Below, piece after piece: positions 8,978 through 20,373 of a DNA stretch of 64,000 nt; position 1 is the stretch's first letter; every line of letters starts with the position of its first letter. The notes below the pieces were generated by a model. That model had not been told where the DNA came from, did not search any database, and saw nothing but the letters and a program-made list of their open reading frames with translations. Position numbers and translations under genes: made by a program. The DNA comes from Bacillota bacterium (GTDB taxonomy: Bacteria > Bacillota > Clostridia > Tissierellales > Gottschalkiaceae): the NCBI GenBank assembly GCA_023420895.1, contig JAEZUY010000029.1:62001-126000 (forward strand), given 5' to 3'.

Positions 8978-9001
8978 ATTCGTGATATAATTGTTACGAA
9001 T
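8978..9001 (+). promoter_or_regulatory. lepA extended -10 inside an inverted repeat
   Basis: Extended -10 TGATATAAT (8983-8991). It is flanked by ATTCGTGA (8978-8985) and TTACGAAT (8994-9001), which are complementary at 7 of 8 positions and symmetric about the -10. Confidence 0.45.
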
Positions 9002-9033
9002 CAGATGTTTACAAGAAAGGACGATAGTAAAGT

Positions 9034-10845
9034 ATGGCGTTAAGCAAACAGGAAAGAACTAGAAATTTTTCAATAATTGCACATATAGATCACGGTAAGT
9101 CGACTTTAGCGGACAGACTTATAGAAGCTACTGGAACACTTACAAAAAGAGAAATGCAGGATCAGCTGCTTGACAATATGGATCTTGAAAGAGAGCGTGG
9201 AATAACTATAAAGCTTCAGACTACAAGACTCGTATATCAGGCTAAAGACGGAAATGAATACTACCTGAACCTGATAGACACTCCGGGGCATGTCGATTTC
9301 AATTACGAGGTTTCAAGAAGTCTTGCGGCATGCGAGGGAGCTATACTCGTTGTCGATGCGGCGCAGGGTATAGAGGCACAGACGCTTGCAAATGTGTATC
9401 TTGCTCTTGAACAGGACCTTGAGATAATACCTGTAATAAACAAGATAGACCTTCCAAGCGCAAGACCTGACGAAATAAAAGAAGAGATAGAGGATGTAAT
9501 AGGGCTTGAAGCTCACGATGCGCCTCTTATTTCGGCAAAAGAAGGACTGAACATAGAAGACGTTTTAGAAGCAATAGTTGCGAAAGTTCCTGCTCCTGAA
9601 GGAGATAAGGAAGAGCCTCTTAAAGCGCTTATATTCGACTCTTACTATGACTCATACAGAGGAGTTATAGCTATGACCAGAATATTTGAAGGAGAAGTTA
9701 AAGAAGGAATGGAGATTAAGATGATGGCGACTGGAAAGACTTTCGAAGTCGATGAAGTCGGAACATTTTCTCCTAAACACACACCGGTGCCTTCACTGTC
9801 AGCAGGAGAGGTCGGATATATTGCGGCAAGCATTAAAAATGTAAAAGATGCCAGAGTCGGAGACACTATAACGTCTAAAGAGAGACCGACGGCAGAACCG
9901 CTTCCAGGATATAAATCGGTTACACCTATGGTTTATTCAGGAATTTATCCTGCAGAAGGCGAAGAATACAACAATATAAGAGAAGCGCTTGAAAAACTTC
10001 AGGTAAACGACGCATCGCTTACTTTTGAAGCAGAAAGTTCAGCTGCTCTCGGATTCGGGTTCAGATGCGGATTCCTCGGACTTCTTCACATGGAGATTAT
10101 CCAGGAAAGACTTGAAAGAGAATTCGATCTCAATATAATCACTACAGCTCCTTCGGTTATATACAGAGTTATGAGAAATGACGGCGAAGAGCTGATGATT
10201 CAGAATCCTACCAATCTTCCTCCAGTTACAGAGATAGAATATATGGAAGAGCCTATAGTTGAAGCTTCAATAATGACGCCTACAGATTTCGTAGGAACTA
10301 TAATGGAGCTTTGTCAGAACAGAAGAGGAGTATTCAAGGACATGGTGTACCTTGAAGAGACGAGAGTGAATATGAAATACGACCTTCCTCTTAACGAAGT
10401 TGTATACGATTTCTTCGATGCTCTTAAATCGAGAACTAAGGGATATGCTTCACTGGATTATGAAATGAAAGGATATCAGCAGTCCAAACTCGTTAAACTG
10501 GATATTCTTATAAATGAAGAATTAGTGGACGCTTTCTCGATGATAGTTCACGAATCCAAAGCTTATGAAAGAGGAAGACATATAGTTGAGAAACTCAAAG
10601 ATGTAATTCCTAGACACCAGTTCGCTATTCCGATCCAGGCGGCAGTCGGAGGAAAGATAATAGCGAGAGAGACTGTAAGAGCGCTTAGAAAAGACGTTCT
10701 TGCTAAATGTTACGGAGGAGACATCTCAAGAAAGAAAAAGCTGCTTGAAAAGCAGAAAGAAGGTAAGAAAAGAATGAGACAGATAGGAAATGTTGAAGTT
10801 CCTCAGGAAGCATTCCTTACTGTCTTGAAATACGATGAGAACTAG
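9034..10845 (+). CDS. lepA: Elongation factor 4 (LepA)
   Basis: 603 aa, full length. A translational GTPase that binds stalled or mis-translocated ribosomes. G1 is [10 protein letters not shown]3 DTPGH, G4 NKID and the switch region contains RERGITIK. Domains II, III and V follow, then the LepA-specific C-terminal domain rich in Lys/Arg ([19 protein letters not shown]). The SD AAGAAAGGACG precedes ATG 9034. It probably has its own extended -10 promoter. The next gene begins 14 nt after the upstream stop codon's end region and may be cotranscribed. Confidence 0.97.
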   Translation: MALSKQERTRNFSIIAHIDHGKSTLADRLIEATGTLTKREMQDQLLDNMDLERERGITIKLQTTRLVYQAKDGNEYYLNLIDTPGHVDFNYEVSRSLAACEGAILVVDAAQGIEAQTLANVYLALEQDLEIIPVINKIDLPSARPDEIKEEIEDVIGLEAHDAPLISAKEGLNIEDVLEAIVAKVPAPEGDKEEPLKALIFDSYYDSYRGVIAMTRIFEGEVKEGMEIKMMATGKTFEVDEVGTFSPKHTPVPSLSAGEVGYIAASIKNVKDARVGDTITSKERPTAEPLPGYKSVTPMVYSGIYPAEGEEYNNIREALEKLQVNDASLTFEAESSAALGFGFRCGFLGLLHMEIIQERLEREFDLNIITTAPSVIYRVMRNDGEELMIQNPTNLPPVTEIEYMEEPIVEASIMTPTDFVGTIMELCQNRRGVFKDMVYLEETRVNMKYDLPLNEVVYDFFDALKSRTKGYASLDYEMKGYQQSKLVKLDILINEELVDAFSMIVHESKAYERGRHIVEKLKDVIPRHQFAIPIQAAVGGKIIARETVRALRKDVLAKCYGGDISRKKKLLEKQKEGKKRMRQIGNVEVPQEAFLTVLKYDEN

Positions 10846-10868
10846 ATTTAAAATAGAAGGTGAAACAG

Positions 10869-12065
10869 ATGGGGCTTAAAGAAGCATTCAGGCTTATAGA
10901 GAAATATGAAGATGAAATGATAAGTCTTAGAAGGCATCTTCATGCCAATCCGGAACTGTCATACCAGGAATATGAAACATCTAAATTCATAGAAGAATAT
11001 TACAAGAATTTAGACATAGACAGAATTGAAACTAATATAGGCGGAGAAACGGGAATAGTTGCAGTGATAGAAGGAAAGAAAGACGGTCCGGTTATAGGAC
11101 TCAGAGCTGATTTTGATGCTCTGCCTATACAGGAAGAGACAGGTCTTCCTTTTGCCTCTAAAAATCCGGGTGTTATGCATGCTTGCGGTCATGATGCGCA
11201 CACAGCTTATCTGATGACTGCTGCAAGAGTTCTGTCCGAGATGAAAGACGAGCTTTCAGGAACTGTGAAGATAATTCATCAGCCTGCAGAAGAAGTGATT
11301 CCCGGAGGAGCTAAGACTATTATAGAGTCTGGAATTTTAGACGATTTGGACTTCATTTTTGCAATTCACGTATATGTGGATATGGAAGCAGGAAAAATAT
11401 TCTATAAACCGGGACCGGCACAGTCGGGAAATGCTTCCTTTTATCTCAATATAGAGGGAAAAGGAGGACACGGCTCGCTGCCTAATCAGTCGAATGACCC
11501 GGTAGTTGCAGGCGCTGCGTTCGTAATGAATCTGCAGACTATAGTGAGCAGAAGAATAAATCCTTTCGATATGGGAGTAGTCACTATAGGTTCATTTGAC
11601 GGGAAGGGAACGGACAATATTATAAAAGATTCTGTTACTATAGAAGGAAATATCAGAGCCATGTCGAATGAAAACAAAGCACTGATAAAGAAGAATGTAA
11701 TAATGATGACTGAAGGACTCGAGAAGACTTACGGAGTTAAATGCGATCTTCATTATACGGATATTCATCCGCCGCTTAAAAACGATACAGAACTTACATT
11801 GAGAGCGGCAGAAGTGATAAAATCTGCTGGAATAAAGGAGCTTAAGGGGATTGAACTGACGCCTCCGATTGCGCCGTCAGAAGACTTTACAAATTATCTC
11901 AAAAAGATAAGAGGAGTTATGCTCTTTGTCGGCGGAATGCCGGATGACGGAAAATACTATCCTCATCATCATCCTAAATTCCTGCTTAATGAAAAAAGCC
12001 TGATAATATCTGCTAAGGCAATGACCGCAATAGTATATTCATACTGCGGACCTGATGCGGAATAA
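10869..12065 (+). CDS. M20D-family amidohydrolase
   Basis: About 398 aa. It has metal-binding motifs of the aminoacylase-1/hippuricase group: MHACGHDAHTAYL, HQPAEEVIPGGA, and the late HHHPKF histidine. A dimerisation insert begins around GKGGHGSLP. It hydrolyses N-acyl amino acids; N-acetyl-diaminopimelate, hippurate or IAA-conjugate-like substrates are all possible. Start chosen at ATG 10869 because AGAAGGTGA lies just upstream; the frame extends to GTG 10860. No signal peptide, so cytosolic. Tightly behind lepA and ended by a strong hairpin. Confidence 0.87.
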   Translation: MGLKEAFRLIEKYEDEMISLRRHLHANPELSYQEYETSKFIEEYYKNLDIDRIETNIGGETGIVAVIEGKKDGPVIGLRADFDALPIQEETGLPFASKNPGVMHACGHDAHTAYLMTAARVLSEMKDELSGTVKIIHQPAEEVIPGGAKTIIESGILDDLDFIFAIHVYVDMEAGKIFYKPGPAQSGNASFYLNIEGKGGHGSLPNQSNDPVVAGAAFVMNLQTIVSRRINPFDMGVVTIGSFDGKGTDNIIKDSVTIEGNIRAMSNENKALIKKNVIMMTEGLEKTYGVKCDLHYTDIHPPLKNDTELTLRAAEVIKSAGIKELKGIELTPPIAPSEDFTNYLKKIRGVMLFVGGMPDDGKYYPHHHPKFLLNEKSLIISAKAMTAIVYSYCGPDAE

Positions 12066-12082
12066 AAAATAATATATATTGA

Positions 12083-12118
12083 AATAAGACTGGCAGAAGA
12101 ATGCGCCGGTCTTATTTT
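12083..12118 (+). terminator. Strong hairpin after the amidohydrolase gene
   Basis: A 12-bp stem, AATAAGACTGGC (12083-12094) with GCCGGTCTTATT (12105-12116, one G-U), followed by TT. The T-run is provided mainly by the stem itself. It ends 34 nt before hemW. Confidence 0.75.
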
Positions 12119-12152
12119 AGTTACAATAAAATAAAACGGACAGGAGATAATT

Positions 12153-13307
12153 ATGGGATACGATAAATCGGGAAATAAAGGCATATATTTACATATACCG
12201 TTCTGTAAAAGCAGATGTCACTATTGTGACTTCAATACCTATTCTGATAAGAACATATTAATAGAGCCGTATATTGAAGCGCTTAAAAAAGAGATAGATA
12301 TATATGGCAGGAGCGGAAAGCTCAAAGGAGCCGATACTATATTTTTCGGAGGAGGAACTCCTTCGTCCATAGACAGCATATATATAGAAGAAATTCTTGA
12401 GAAAATTTATGAATACACAGATAGAGACTGCTTTAAGGAGATAACTCTGGAGGCGAATCCCGGAACAGTTGATGAATTGATGCTTAATGTATACAAAAGA
12501 GCGGGAATCGGCAGAATTTCAATGGGTGTTCAGTCTTTTAATGACAAAATACTAAAAGATATAGGCAGAATACACGATTCTGAAACTGTAATCAGGAATA
12601 TAGAAATGATTAAAAAATATATAGACAATATTTCCATAGATATTATATTCGGTCTTCCGAATCAGACGGCAGACGATATAGAGAAAAGTCTCACTAAAGC
12701 TGCAGAATCAGGAGTGAGCCATATTTCATTCTATGCGCTGAAAGTAGAGGACGGGACAGAGTTTGCCAGAAGAGAGGAAAAAGGACTTCTGAATCTGCCT
12801 TCAGAAGACGAAGAGAGAGAGATGTACCATATCGGGAAGAAAATCCTTGAGGAAAGAGGTTTTTTCCAGTATGAAATATCAAATTTTGCTAAAAAAGGAT
12901 TTGAATCTAAGCACAATCTCGTTTACTGGAACGTAAGACCTTATATAGGAATGGGACTTTCAGCCGCTTCCAATATAGACGGAAAAAGATATTCTGATGT
13001 TTCAGATTTTGAAACTTATTTCAGAATCATAGAATCGGGCAGACTTCCGATAGACGAAGATACAGTTGAAGTTATAGAAAGAGAAGAGGAAATATCTGAA
13101 TACTGTATACTAAGACTGCGTCTTAACGACGGAATTGTGAAAAGTGAATTCCAGGAGCGCTACGGGGAAGATATAAATGATATTTACGGAGAAGTAATAG
13201 AGAAACATTTAAAAGACGGACTTCTTGAAGAAAATGAAGAAAAAATCTGTCTTTCAGACAGAGGATTCGATCTGGCAAATCAGGTTTACGTCGATTTTCT
13301 GATTTAA
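12153..13307 (+). CDS. hemW: HemW-type radical SAM protein
   Basis: 384 aa. The [4Fe-4S]/SAM motif C18-x3-C22-x2-C25 (FCKSRCHYCDF) and FFGGGTPSSI are intact. A C-terminal HemN_C-like winged region follows. The family was long annotated as oxygen-independent coproporphyrinogen oxidase. Members of this shorter type are now regarded as heme chaperones, and true HemN has an extra N-terminal extension that is missing here. ATG 12153 follows ACAGGAG. It lies directly upstream of hrcA, the standard lepA-hemW-hrcA order of Firmicutes. Confidence 0.92.
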   Translation: MGYDKSGNKGIYLHIPFCKSRCHYCDFNTYSDKNILIEPYIEALKKEIDIYGRSGKLKGADTIFFGGGTPSSIDSIYIEEILEKIYEYTDRDCFKEITLEANPGTVDELMLNVYKRAGIGRISMGVQSFNDKILKDIGRIHDSETVIRNIEMIKKYIDNISIDIIFGLPNQTADDIEKSLTKAAESGVSHISFYALKVEDGTEFARREEKGLLNLPSEDEEREMYHIGKKILEERGFFQYEISNFAKKGFESKHNLVYWNVRPYIGMGLSAASNIDGKRYSDVSDFETYFRIIESGRLPIDEDTVEVIEREEEISEYCILRLRLNDGIVKSEFQERYGEDINDIYGEVIEKHLKDGLLEENEEKICLSDRGFDLANQVYVDFLI

Positions 13308-13613
13308 AAGTCTGACTTTGCAGTAATAAGATGGTTTCACAATGAAAAATCACTGAAAAAACTGCAGAAAAAAATTAAAGAACAGAAATTACAGATTTTA
13401 ATGGCCGGAAAAAGACTTAAAAAACTTATATATAATGTAGAAAGCTGCAAAAAGAATCATATTTTTAAAAATAAAACGGCAGAAAATGCCGTTTTTCTAT
13501 TTCCATATTTTAATTTAAATGCATAATTATATGATAAAAAGAGCTCGAAACAGCATAATATTCACTTTTTTGACGTAAAGTTCAATAAAAATGAAAAAAC
13601 TTTTGAAATACAC
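13308..13613. other. Gene-free stretch between hemW and the hrcA promoter
   Basis: No convincing coding sequence. An open frame of about 57 codons exists near 13350-13530 but has no SD or usual start. A TATAAT (13431-13436) and a terminator (13473-13496) could bound a very short transcript, but no -35 is visible. The rest is A/T-rich spacer. Confidence 0.5.
13473..13496 (+). terminator. Terminator downstream of hemW
   Basis: AAAACGGCA (13473-13481), loop GAAAA, TGCCGTTTTT (13487-13496). It isolates the hrcA promoter from upstream transcription. Confidence 0.85.
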
Positions 13614-13642
13614 TTGACATTCAGTATACAAGATGTTAGTAT
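13614..13642 (+). promoter_or_regulatory. Heat-shock operon promoter
   Basis: -35 TTGACA (13614-13619), 17-bp spacer, -10 TAGTAT (13637-13642). A vegetative sigma-A type promoter just upstream of CIRCE. Confidence 0.85.
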
Positions 13643-13654
13643 ATATACATGGAG

Positions 13655-13681
13655 TTAGCACTCGCACTCAGTGAGTGCTAA
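13655..13681 (+). promoter_or_regulatory. CIRCE operator (HrcA binding site)
   Basis: Perfect canonical inverted repeat TTAGCACTC (13655-13663), 9-nt spacer, GAGTGCTAA (13673-13681). It is placed just after the predicted transcription start, so HrcA repression of hrcA-grpE-dnaK-dnaJ is expected. Confidence 0.97.
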
Positions 13682-13705
13682 TAAAATTAATAGGATGTGA
13701 TTATA

Positions 13706-14743
13706 GTGGAGCTTGATAACAGAAAGAAACAAGTTCTCCATGCAGTCATAAAGAGATATATAATGACAGGAGAGCCTGTGGGTTCCAGAACGATATCTAA
13801 AGACTCTGATTTAGGAGTTAGTTCCGCAACTATCAGGAACGAGATGTCAGACCTGGAAGAAATGGGATATCTGATTCAGCCGCATACTTCAGCTGGCAGA
13901 ATTCCAGCAGACAAAGGATACAGGCTGTATGTTAATCAGATTCTGCCCCGTGTGGAAGACATGGATTTCAGCCGCGAATCAAGCCTCATAAATTTAGCAA
14001 GCGGAGAAATCAACCATTTAGAAGGTCTTCTGCAGGAAGCTATAAGGGTGCTTTCAAAAAGCACGAGCTATACGGCGATAGTCGTATCTCCGGATTTTGA
14101 AAGTCCGAAGATAAAGAAAGTGCAGCTCATCCTTATAGATAAAGAGAAAATAATGGTACTCCTGATATCTGATACAAAAGTCATACAGAGTGACGTTTTC
14201 ACACTGAATGACGAGATAACAGAAGATGAAGTTAATATAATCAACAATTTTTTAAATACAAAACTTCAGGGAAAGAGATTTTCAGAGGTTGAGGAGTCGG
14301 TTGAAGACGAAGAACTCAAGAAACTGGGAAATGAATCTCTCGCTAAGAAGATTGCACCTGTGATTTTAAGCACTGCGGAAAATCAGCAGGAAAAAGATGT
14401 CTTCTTCGAAGGAGTAACAAATGCTCTCGACTTTTTAGAATACGATGATATAACTGCTGCAAAGCAGTTCCTCGATTTTGTCGATGATAAAGACAGAATA
14501 GTGAAGCTTCTGAGCGACGGTATGGATTCCGATGATATGGAAGTCAGCATAGGAAGCGAAAACGAAGAAGAGGAGATGCAGAATCTAACGGTTGTAAAAT
14601 CGGTTTACAGAGTCGGAGGAGAGACATTCGGAAAGATAGGTCTTGTAGGACCGACCAGAATGGACTATCAGAGAGTTATGTATCTGATAAAAGCTCTGAC
14701 CGATGATCTCAACAGGATAATAAAAACCTATCTTCTGGGATGA
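13706..14743 (+). CDS. hrcA: Heat-inducible repressor HrcA
   Basis: About 345 aa. N-terminal winged HTH with VGSRTISK and SSATIRNEMSDLEEMGYL, then TSAGRIPADKGYR and the GAF-like HrcA domain. It represses its own operon through CIRCE and needs GroEL for activity in characterised species. GTG 13706 (MELDNRKKQVLHAVI) is chosen because AGGATG is 8-9 nt upstream; the frame extends to GTG 13697. An acidic insert near the C-terminus (DDMEVSIGSENEEEEM) is unusual. It uses a few CGN Arg codons (CGT, CGC around 13949-13976) in a window where AGA dominates. Confidence 0.95.
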   Translation: MELDNRKKQVLHAVIKRYIMTGEPVGSRTISKDSDLGVSSATIRNEMSDLEEMGYLIQPHTSAGRIPADKGYRLYVNQILPRVEDMDFSRESSLINLASGEINHLEGLLQEAIRVLSKSTSYTAIVVSPDFESPKIKKVQLILIDKEKIMVLLISDTKVIQSDVFTLNDEITEDEVNIINNFLNTKLQGKRFSEVEESVEDEELKKLGNESLAKKIAPVILSTAENQQEKDVFFEGVTNALDFLEYDDITAAKQFLDFVDDKDRIVKLLSDGMDSDDMEVSIGSENEEEEMQNLTVVKSVYRVGGETFGKIGLVGPTRMDYQRVMYLIKALTDDLNRIIKTYLLG

Positions 14744-14764
14744 TGATAGTTAGGAGGAATGAAG

Positions 14765-15343
14765 TTGAAAAGAAAGAAAAATGAAGAAATAAATGAAAAT
14801 GAAGAAATAAAAGATGAAATAGATGAAGAAACTGAAGAGCAGAATGCTGAGAAATCAGAAAGCGAAGAAAAAGAGAACAGCGAAGAAGGACCTTCCGAAA
14901 TAGAAAAGCTTGAAAAAGAGCTTGAAGAAAAGACTACAAGAGTTTTAAGACTTCAGGCGGATTTCGACAACTACAGAAAGAGAGTAGAAAAGGAAAAGGC
15001 CGATATAGTTAAATTCGCGAGTGCGGGAGTTATAGAAAAACTGCTTCCGGTTCTCGACAACTTCGACAGAGCTCTTTCAGAAGAAAACAAGAAAGAAGTT
15101 AAAGATCAGGGCTTCTTCGAAGGTGTTGAAATGATTAAGAAACAGCTTCTGGACACTTTAGAGTCTGAAGGACTTAAAGAGATAGATGCATTTGAGAAAC
15201 AGTTCGATCCGAACTATCACAATGCAGTTCAGCAGGTTGAGTCTGAAGATCATGAATCTAACACTGTAGTTGAAGTTTATCAGAAAGGCTACCAGGTTAA
15301 AGAAAAAGTTATAAGACCGAGCATGGTAGTAGTTTCAAAATAG
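14765..15343 (+). CDS. grpE: Nucleotide exchange factor GrpE
   Basis: About 192 aa. A very acidic, lysine-rich disordered N-terminus (about 1-60) is followed by the long dimerising helix and the GrpE beta domain, with RLQADFDNYRKR, FDPNYHNAV and VIRPSMVVVSK. It releases ADP from DnaK. SD AGGAGG (14752-14757) is one nt from ATG 14759 but seven nt from the in-frame TTG 14765, so TTG is the likelier start. The stop of hrcA lies 15-20 nt upstream. Second gene of the HrcA operon. Confidence 0.94.
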   Translation: MKRKKNEEINENEEIKDEIDEETEEQNAEKSESEEKENSEEGPSEIEKLEKELEEKTTRVLRLQADFDNYRKRVEKEKADIVKFASAGVIEKLLPVLDNFDRALSEENKKEVKDQGFFEGVEMIKKQLLDTLESEGLKEIDAFEKQFDPNYHNAVQQVESEDHESNTVVEVYQKGYQVKEKVIRPSMVVVSK

Positions 15344-15397
15344 AGTACAAGATTTTAATATAGATGAAATATTTTACGAAAACGGAGGAATAAAATA

Positions 15398-17239
15398 ATG
15401 AGTAAAGTAATAGGAATCGACTTAGGAACAACAAATTCATGTGTTGCAGTTATGGAAGGTGGAGAACCTGTAGTAATAACTAACACAGAAGGTAACAGAA
15501 CTACTCCTTCAATAGTTGCATTCAACAAAGACGGAGAAAGACTTGTTGGAGAAACTGCTAAAAGACAGGCAGTTACAAACCCTGAAGGAACAGTAATGTC
15601 TATAAAAAGACATATGGGTTCTAATCACGTAGAGAAAATAAATGGAAAAGAATATACACCGCAGGATATATCAGCAATGATTCTTCAAAAAATGAAAGCT
15701 GATGCTGAAGCATATCTTGGAGAAGAAGTTAAAGAAGCAGTAATCACTGTTCCTGCATACTTCTCAGACAGCCAGAGACAGGCTACAAAAGACGCTGGAA
15801 GAATAGCAGGACTTGATGTAAAAAGAATAATAAACGAGCCGACTGCAGCAGCGCTTGCATACGGACTTGATAAAGACGAAGAAAACCACAAGATAATGCT
15901 GTTCGACCTTGGGGGAGGTACTTTCGACGTATCTATCCTTGAACTTGGTGACGGTGTATTCGACGTTATAGCTACAAGCGGAGACAACCACCTTGGTGGA
16001 GACGACTTCGACGAAGCTGTAATGAACTATCTTGCAGACGAATTCAAGAAAGAAAAAGGAATAGACCTTAGAAACGATAAAATGGCGCTTCAAAGACTTA
16101 AAGAAGCAGCAGAAAAAGCTAAAAAAGAGCTTTCAAGCTCAGTTAACACTAATATAAATCTTCCATTCATCACAGCTACTCAGGAAGGACCTCAGCACTT
16201 AGATATAAACCTTTCAAGAGCTAAATTCGATGAAATAACTAGCGGACTTGTTCAAAGAACTATGGAACCGGTTAAAAAAGCTATGGCTGACTCAGGACTT
16301 TCAGCTTCAGAAATAGACAAAGTAATCCTAGTTGGAGGTTCAACAAGAATACCTGCAGTTCAGGAAGAAGTTAAGAAAATAACAGGAAAAGAACCATATA
16401 AAGGAGTTAACCCTGACGAAGTTGTTGCACTTGGTGCGGCTATACAAGGGGGAGTTCTTTCAGGAGAAGTCAAAGACCTTCTTCTACTAGACGTAACTCC
16501 GCTATCACTAGGTATCGAAACTCTTGGAGGAGTAGCTACTAAACTGATAGAAAGAAATACAACTATACCGACAAGAAAGAGCCAGATCTTCTCAACAGCG
16601 GCAGATAATCAGACTGCAGTTGACATCCACGTGCTTCAAGGAGAACGTGAAATGGCTAGTGACAATACAAGCTTAGGAAGATTCCAGCTTACAGGTATAG
16701 CTCCGGCTCCAAGAGGAATTCCTCAGATAGAAGTTAGTTTCGACATAGATGCTAACGGTATAGTTAACGTTTCAGCTAAAGACCTTGGAACAGGTAAAGA
16801 GCAGAAAATAACTATAACAGCTTCAACTAATCTTTCAGAAGACGAAATAGAAAAGAAAGTAAGAGAAGCTGAACAGTATGCTGAAGAAGACAAGAAAAAC
16901 AAAGAAGCAGTAGAAGTTAGAAACGAAGCTGACTCAGTAATCTATCAGACAGAAAAAACTCTTAACGAATTAGGAGACAAAGTATCTGCAGATGAAAAAT
17001 CAGCTGTAGAAGCAAAAGTTGAAGAGCTTAAGAAAGCGCTTGAAGGCGACGATGTTGAAGATATCAAAGCTAAAAAAGAAGCTGTTCTTACAGAATTCCA
17101 CACAATCTCTCAAAAACTTTACGAGCAGGCTGCACAAGAGCAGGCTCAACAGGGAGACCAGGCTGGAAACGGAGCAGCAGGATCAGGATCTGATGACGAT
17201 GATGACGTTATAGATGCTGAATTTGATGAAAAGAAATAA
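15398..17239 (+). CDS. dnaK: Chaperone DnaK (Hsp70)
   Basis: 613 aa, family length. N-terminal ATPase with [17 protein letters not shown], the DLGGGTFD phosphate loop and VGGSTRIP. The linker is [16 protein letters not shown], followed by the substrate-binding domain and helical lid. The C-terminus ends in a Q/G/D-rich tail and a [18 protein letters not shown] motif. It folds and protects nascent and stress-damaged proteins together with DnaJ and GrpE. GGAGG lies 9 nt before the ATG. CAA, CTA and GGT are more frequent than in neighbours, as expected for a highly expressed gene. Confidence 0.98.
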   Translation: MSKVIGIDLGTTNSCVAVMEGGEPVVITNTEGNRTTPSIVAFNKDGERLVGETAKRQAVTNPEGTVMSIKRHMGSNHVEKINGKEYTPQDISAMILQKMKADAEAYLGEEVKEAVITVPAYFSDSQRQATKDAGRIAGLDVKRIINEPTAAALAYGLDKDEENHKIMLFDLGGGTFDVSILELGDGVFDVIATSGDNHLGGDDFDEAVMNYLADEFKKEKGIDLRNDKMALQRLKEAAEKAKKELSSSVNTNINLPFITATQEGPQHLDINLSRAKFDEITSGLVQRTMEPVKKAMADSGLSASEIDKVILVGGSTRIPAVQEEVKKITGKEPYKGVNPDEVVALGAAIQGGVLSGEVKDLLLLDVTPLSLGIETLGGVATKLIERNTTIPTRKSQIFSTAADNQTAVDIHVLQGEREMASDNTSLGRFQLTGIAPAPRGIPQIEVSFDIDANGIVNVSAKDLGTGKEQKITITASTNLSEDEIEKKVREAEQYAEEDKKNKEAVEVRNEADSVIYQTEKTLNELGDKVSADEKSAVEAKVEELKKALEGDDVEDIKAKKEAVLTEFHTISQKLYEQAAQEQAQQGDQAGNGAAGSGSDDDDDVIDAEFDEKK

Positions 17240-17283
17240 TAGATAAGATTTGAAATAAAGAAACGGATATAGATTAAATGTGG

Positions 17284-18497
<1,214 letters not shown>

Positions 18498-18532
18498 ATT
18501 TAAAAGAATGAAATTATAATTATTATATATTT

Positions 18533-18557
18533 AAAGACCCGGCTGCCGGGTCTTTTT
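18533..18557 (+). terminator. Terminator after dnaJ
   Basis: AAAGACCCGG (18533-18542), loop CTG, CCGGGTCTTT (18546-18555) running into further T residues. Confidence 0.9.
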
Positions 18558-18645
18558 TCTGTACATATTTGCGGAATTAGAGAAAGCCATATCGGCTTCA
18601 ATCTGATATAATAATGATTGAGAATATATAAAGGATGTGTTTATC

Positions 18646-19590
18646 TTGAAATGGACCGAAGTTAAAATCAAAACTGAACCAAAGTATGAAGATATCGTAT
18701 CGTCAATTCTTTACGATATAGGAGTAGCGGGACTCGCGATAGAAGATCCCAGAGATATAATAGAAAAGGCCAAAGATCCTTCATGGGACTATATAGAGCC
18801 TGATGAGCTCCTTGAAAAATACGATACAGACGAAATAATCATAAAAGCCTATTTTTCTGACGAAGAGAATCTCGAGCTTATACTCGACGATATAAAGAAC
18901 TATATAGTGACTCTTCCAAAGGCTGAAAACGGAGAGCCTTACGGTGAAATAGAGCTGGATGAAGTTTTTGAACAGGACTGGGCGAACAACTGGAAACAGT
19001 TCTACAAGGTTACAAGACTCGGAGAAAACATAGTTATAAAGCCTTCGTGGGAAGACTATGAACCTGAAGAGAAAGATATAGTGATTAAGCTTGATCCCGG
19101 AATGGCTTTCGGAACAGGAACTCATGAGACTACATCTCTATGTGTTGAGCAGATTGAGAAAAATGCGGATAAAGACAGCACACTTCTGGATGTTGGATGC
19201 GGAAGCGGAATTCTTTCAATAGTTGCGGCTAAGCTCGGACTGAAAGATATAGTGGGAGTCGATATAGACGAGCTTGCGGTAAAAGTTTCAAGAGAAAATG
19301 CTGAGATAAACGGAGTTTCTGATTTAATAGATTTCAGAAAAGGAGATTTATTGAACGTTGTCGACGAAAAATACGATTTTGTAGTTGCCAATATACTGGC
19401 TGAAATAATCGTGATACTGAATAAGGACATAAGAAAATGTCTTAAAGACGACGGGCTTTTCATAGCATCGGGAATAATTTTAGACAAGATAGATAAAGTG
19501 AAAGAGTCTCTCGATGAATCGGGACTTGAAGTGATAGATGTGATAACTAAAGGAGAATGGGCATGCATACTGTCCAGACTGAGAAAATAA
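18646..19590 (+). CDS. prmA: Ribosomal protein L11 methyltransferase
   Basis: About 314 aa. The N-terminal L11-recognition domain (MKWTEVKIKT...) is followed by a Rossmann SAM methyltransferase domain with MAFGTGTHETT, DVGCGSGILSI and the NILAEII motif. It trimethylates L11. TTG 18646 has AAGGA 10 nt upstream and gives the family-typical N-terminus; the frame extends to GTG 18637, which is too close to the SD. An extended -10 TGATATAAT (18604-18612) probably starts the prmA-rsmE-mtaB transcript. Confidence 0.94.
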   Translation: MKWTEVKIKTEPKYEDIVSSILYDIGVAGLAIEDPRDIIEKAKDPSWDYIEPDELLEKYDTDEIIIKAYFSDEENLELILDDIKNYIVTLPKAENGEPYGEIELDEVFEQDWANNWKQFYKVTRLGENIVIKPSWEDYEPEEKDIVIKLDPGMAFGTGTHETTSLCVEQIEKNADKDSTLLDVGCGSGILSIVAAKLGLKDIVGVDIDELAVKVSRENAEINGVSDLIDFRKGDLLNVVDEKYDFVVANILAEIIVILNKDIRKCLKDDGLFIASGIILDKIDKVKESLDESGLEVIDVITKGEWACILSRLRK

Positions 19591-19600
19591 AGGTGATTAT

Positions 19601-20359
19601 ATGCACAGATTTTTTATAGACCCGAAAAATGCAGAGGACAGAATAGCCAGAATAACTGGTGACGATGTTCATCATATAAACAGGGTTTTAAGACTTAAAG
19701 AAGATGACAGAGTCTCTCTTTCTAATGGAGAAGGAATGGATTTTGAAGGCAGAATAGTCAATATAGACAGAGATGAAGTGACAGTAGAAATCGAAAAGAG
19801 ATTTCCGTCAGAAGGAGAATCAGATATAAATATCAAAGTTTACCAGGGAGTTCCAAAAGGAGACAAGATGGAGCTCATCATACAGAAATCGGTTGAACTG
19901 GGAGTGAACGAGATTATTCCAGTTCAGACGGCAAGAGCAGTTTCAAAGATTGAAAAAGGAAAGAAGATGCAGAAAAAGCTTGAGAGATGGCAGAAGATTT
20001 CAGAATCTGCCGCACAGCAGAGCAGGAGAGGTATTATTCCGGCTGTTGACAGAGTTTTAAGCTTTAAAGAGCTTTTATCTGAAATGGAGAAGTCTGTTTC
20101 TGACGGAGAGCTTGCAGTAGTTTTCTTTGAAAATGAGGAGCAGCAGCCGTTTAAAGATATGCTTAAAAATTTTAAAGGAAAAGATATCTCTATTATAATA
20201 GGGCCTGAAGGCGGCTTTGAAGACAGAGAGATAGAGGAACTTATGGAAAGAGGCGTTAAATCGGCATCGCTCGGAAAAAGAATTCTGAGGACTGAGACAG
20301 TGTCTCTTGCCGCATCTTCTATAATAATGTATGAACTTGGAGATTTAGGAGAAATATAG
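19601..20359 (+). CDS. rsmE: 16S rRNA (uracil1498-N3)-methyltransferase
   Basis: 252 aa. N-terminal PUA-like domain (HRFFID...DDVHHINRVLRLKEDD) and C-terminal SPOUT fold with IIGPEGGFEDREIEE and SLGKRILRTETVSLAA, the knot that binds SAM. It modifies U1498 of 16S rRNA in assembled 30S subunits. AGGTGAT precedes ATG 19601, which lies 10 nt after prmA. Same transcript as prmA and mtaB. Confidence 0.95.
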   Translation: MHRFFIDPKNAEDRIARITGDDVHHINRVLRLKEDDRVSLSNGEGMDFEGRIVNIDRDEVTVEIEKRFPSEGESDINIKVYQGVPKGDKMELIIQKSVELGVNEIIPVQTARAVSKIEKGKKMQKKLERWQKISESAAQQSRRGIIPAVDRVLSFKELLSEMEKSVSDGELAVVFFENEEQQPFKDMLKNFKGKDISIIIGPEGGFEDREIEELMERGVKSASLGKRILRTETVSLAASSIIMYELGDLGEI

Positions 20360-20373
20360 AATGGAGTGTTCAG

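Noticed and set aside
13342..13540. Open frame of about 57 codons after hemW
   Set aside because: No SD or plausible start, Lys-rich composition from A-rich DNA, and a terminator hairpin inside it.
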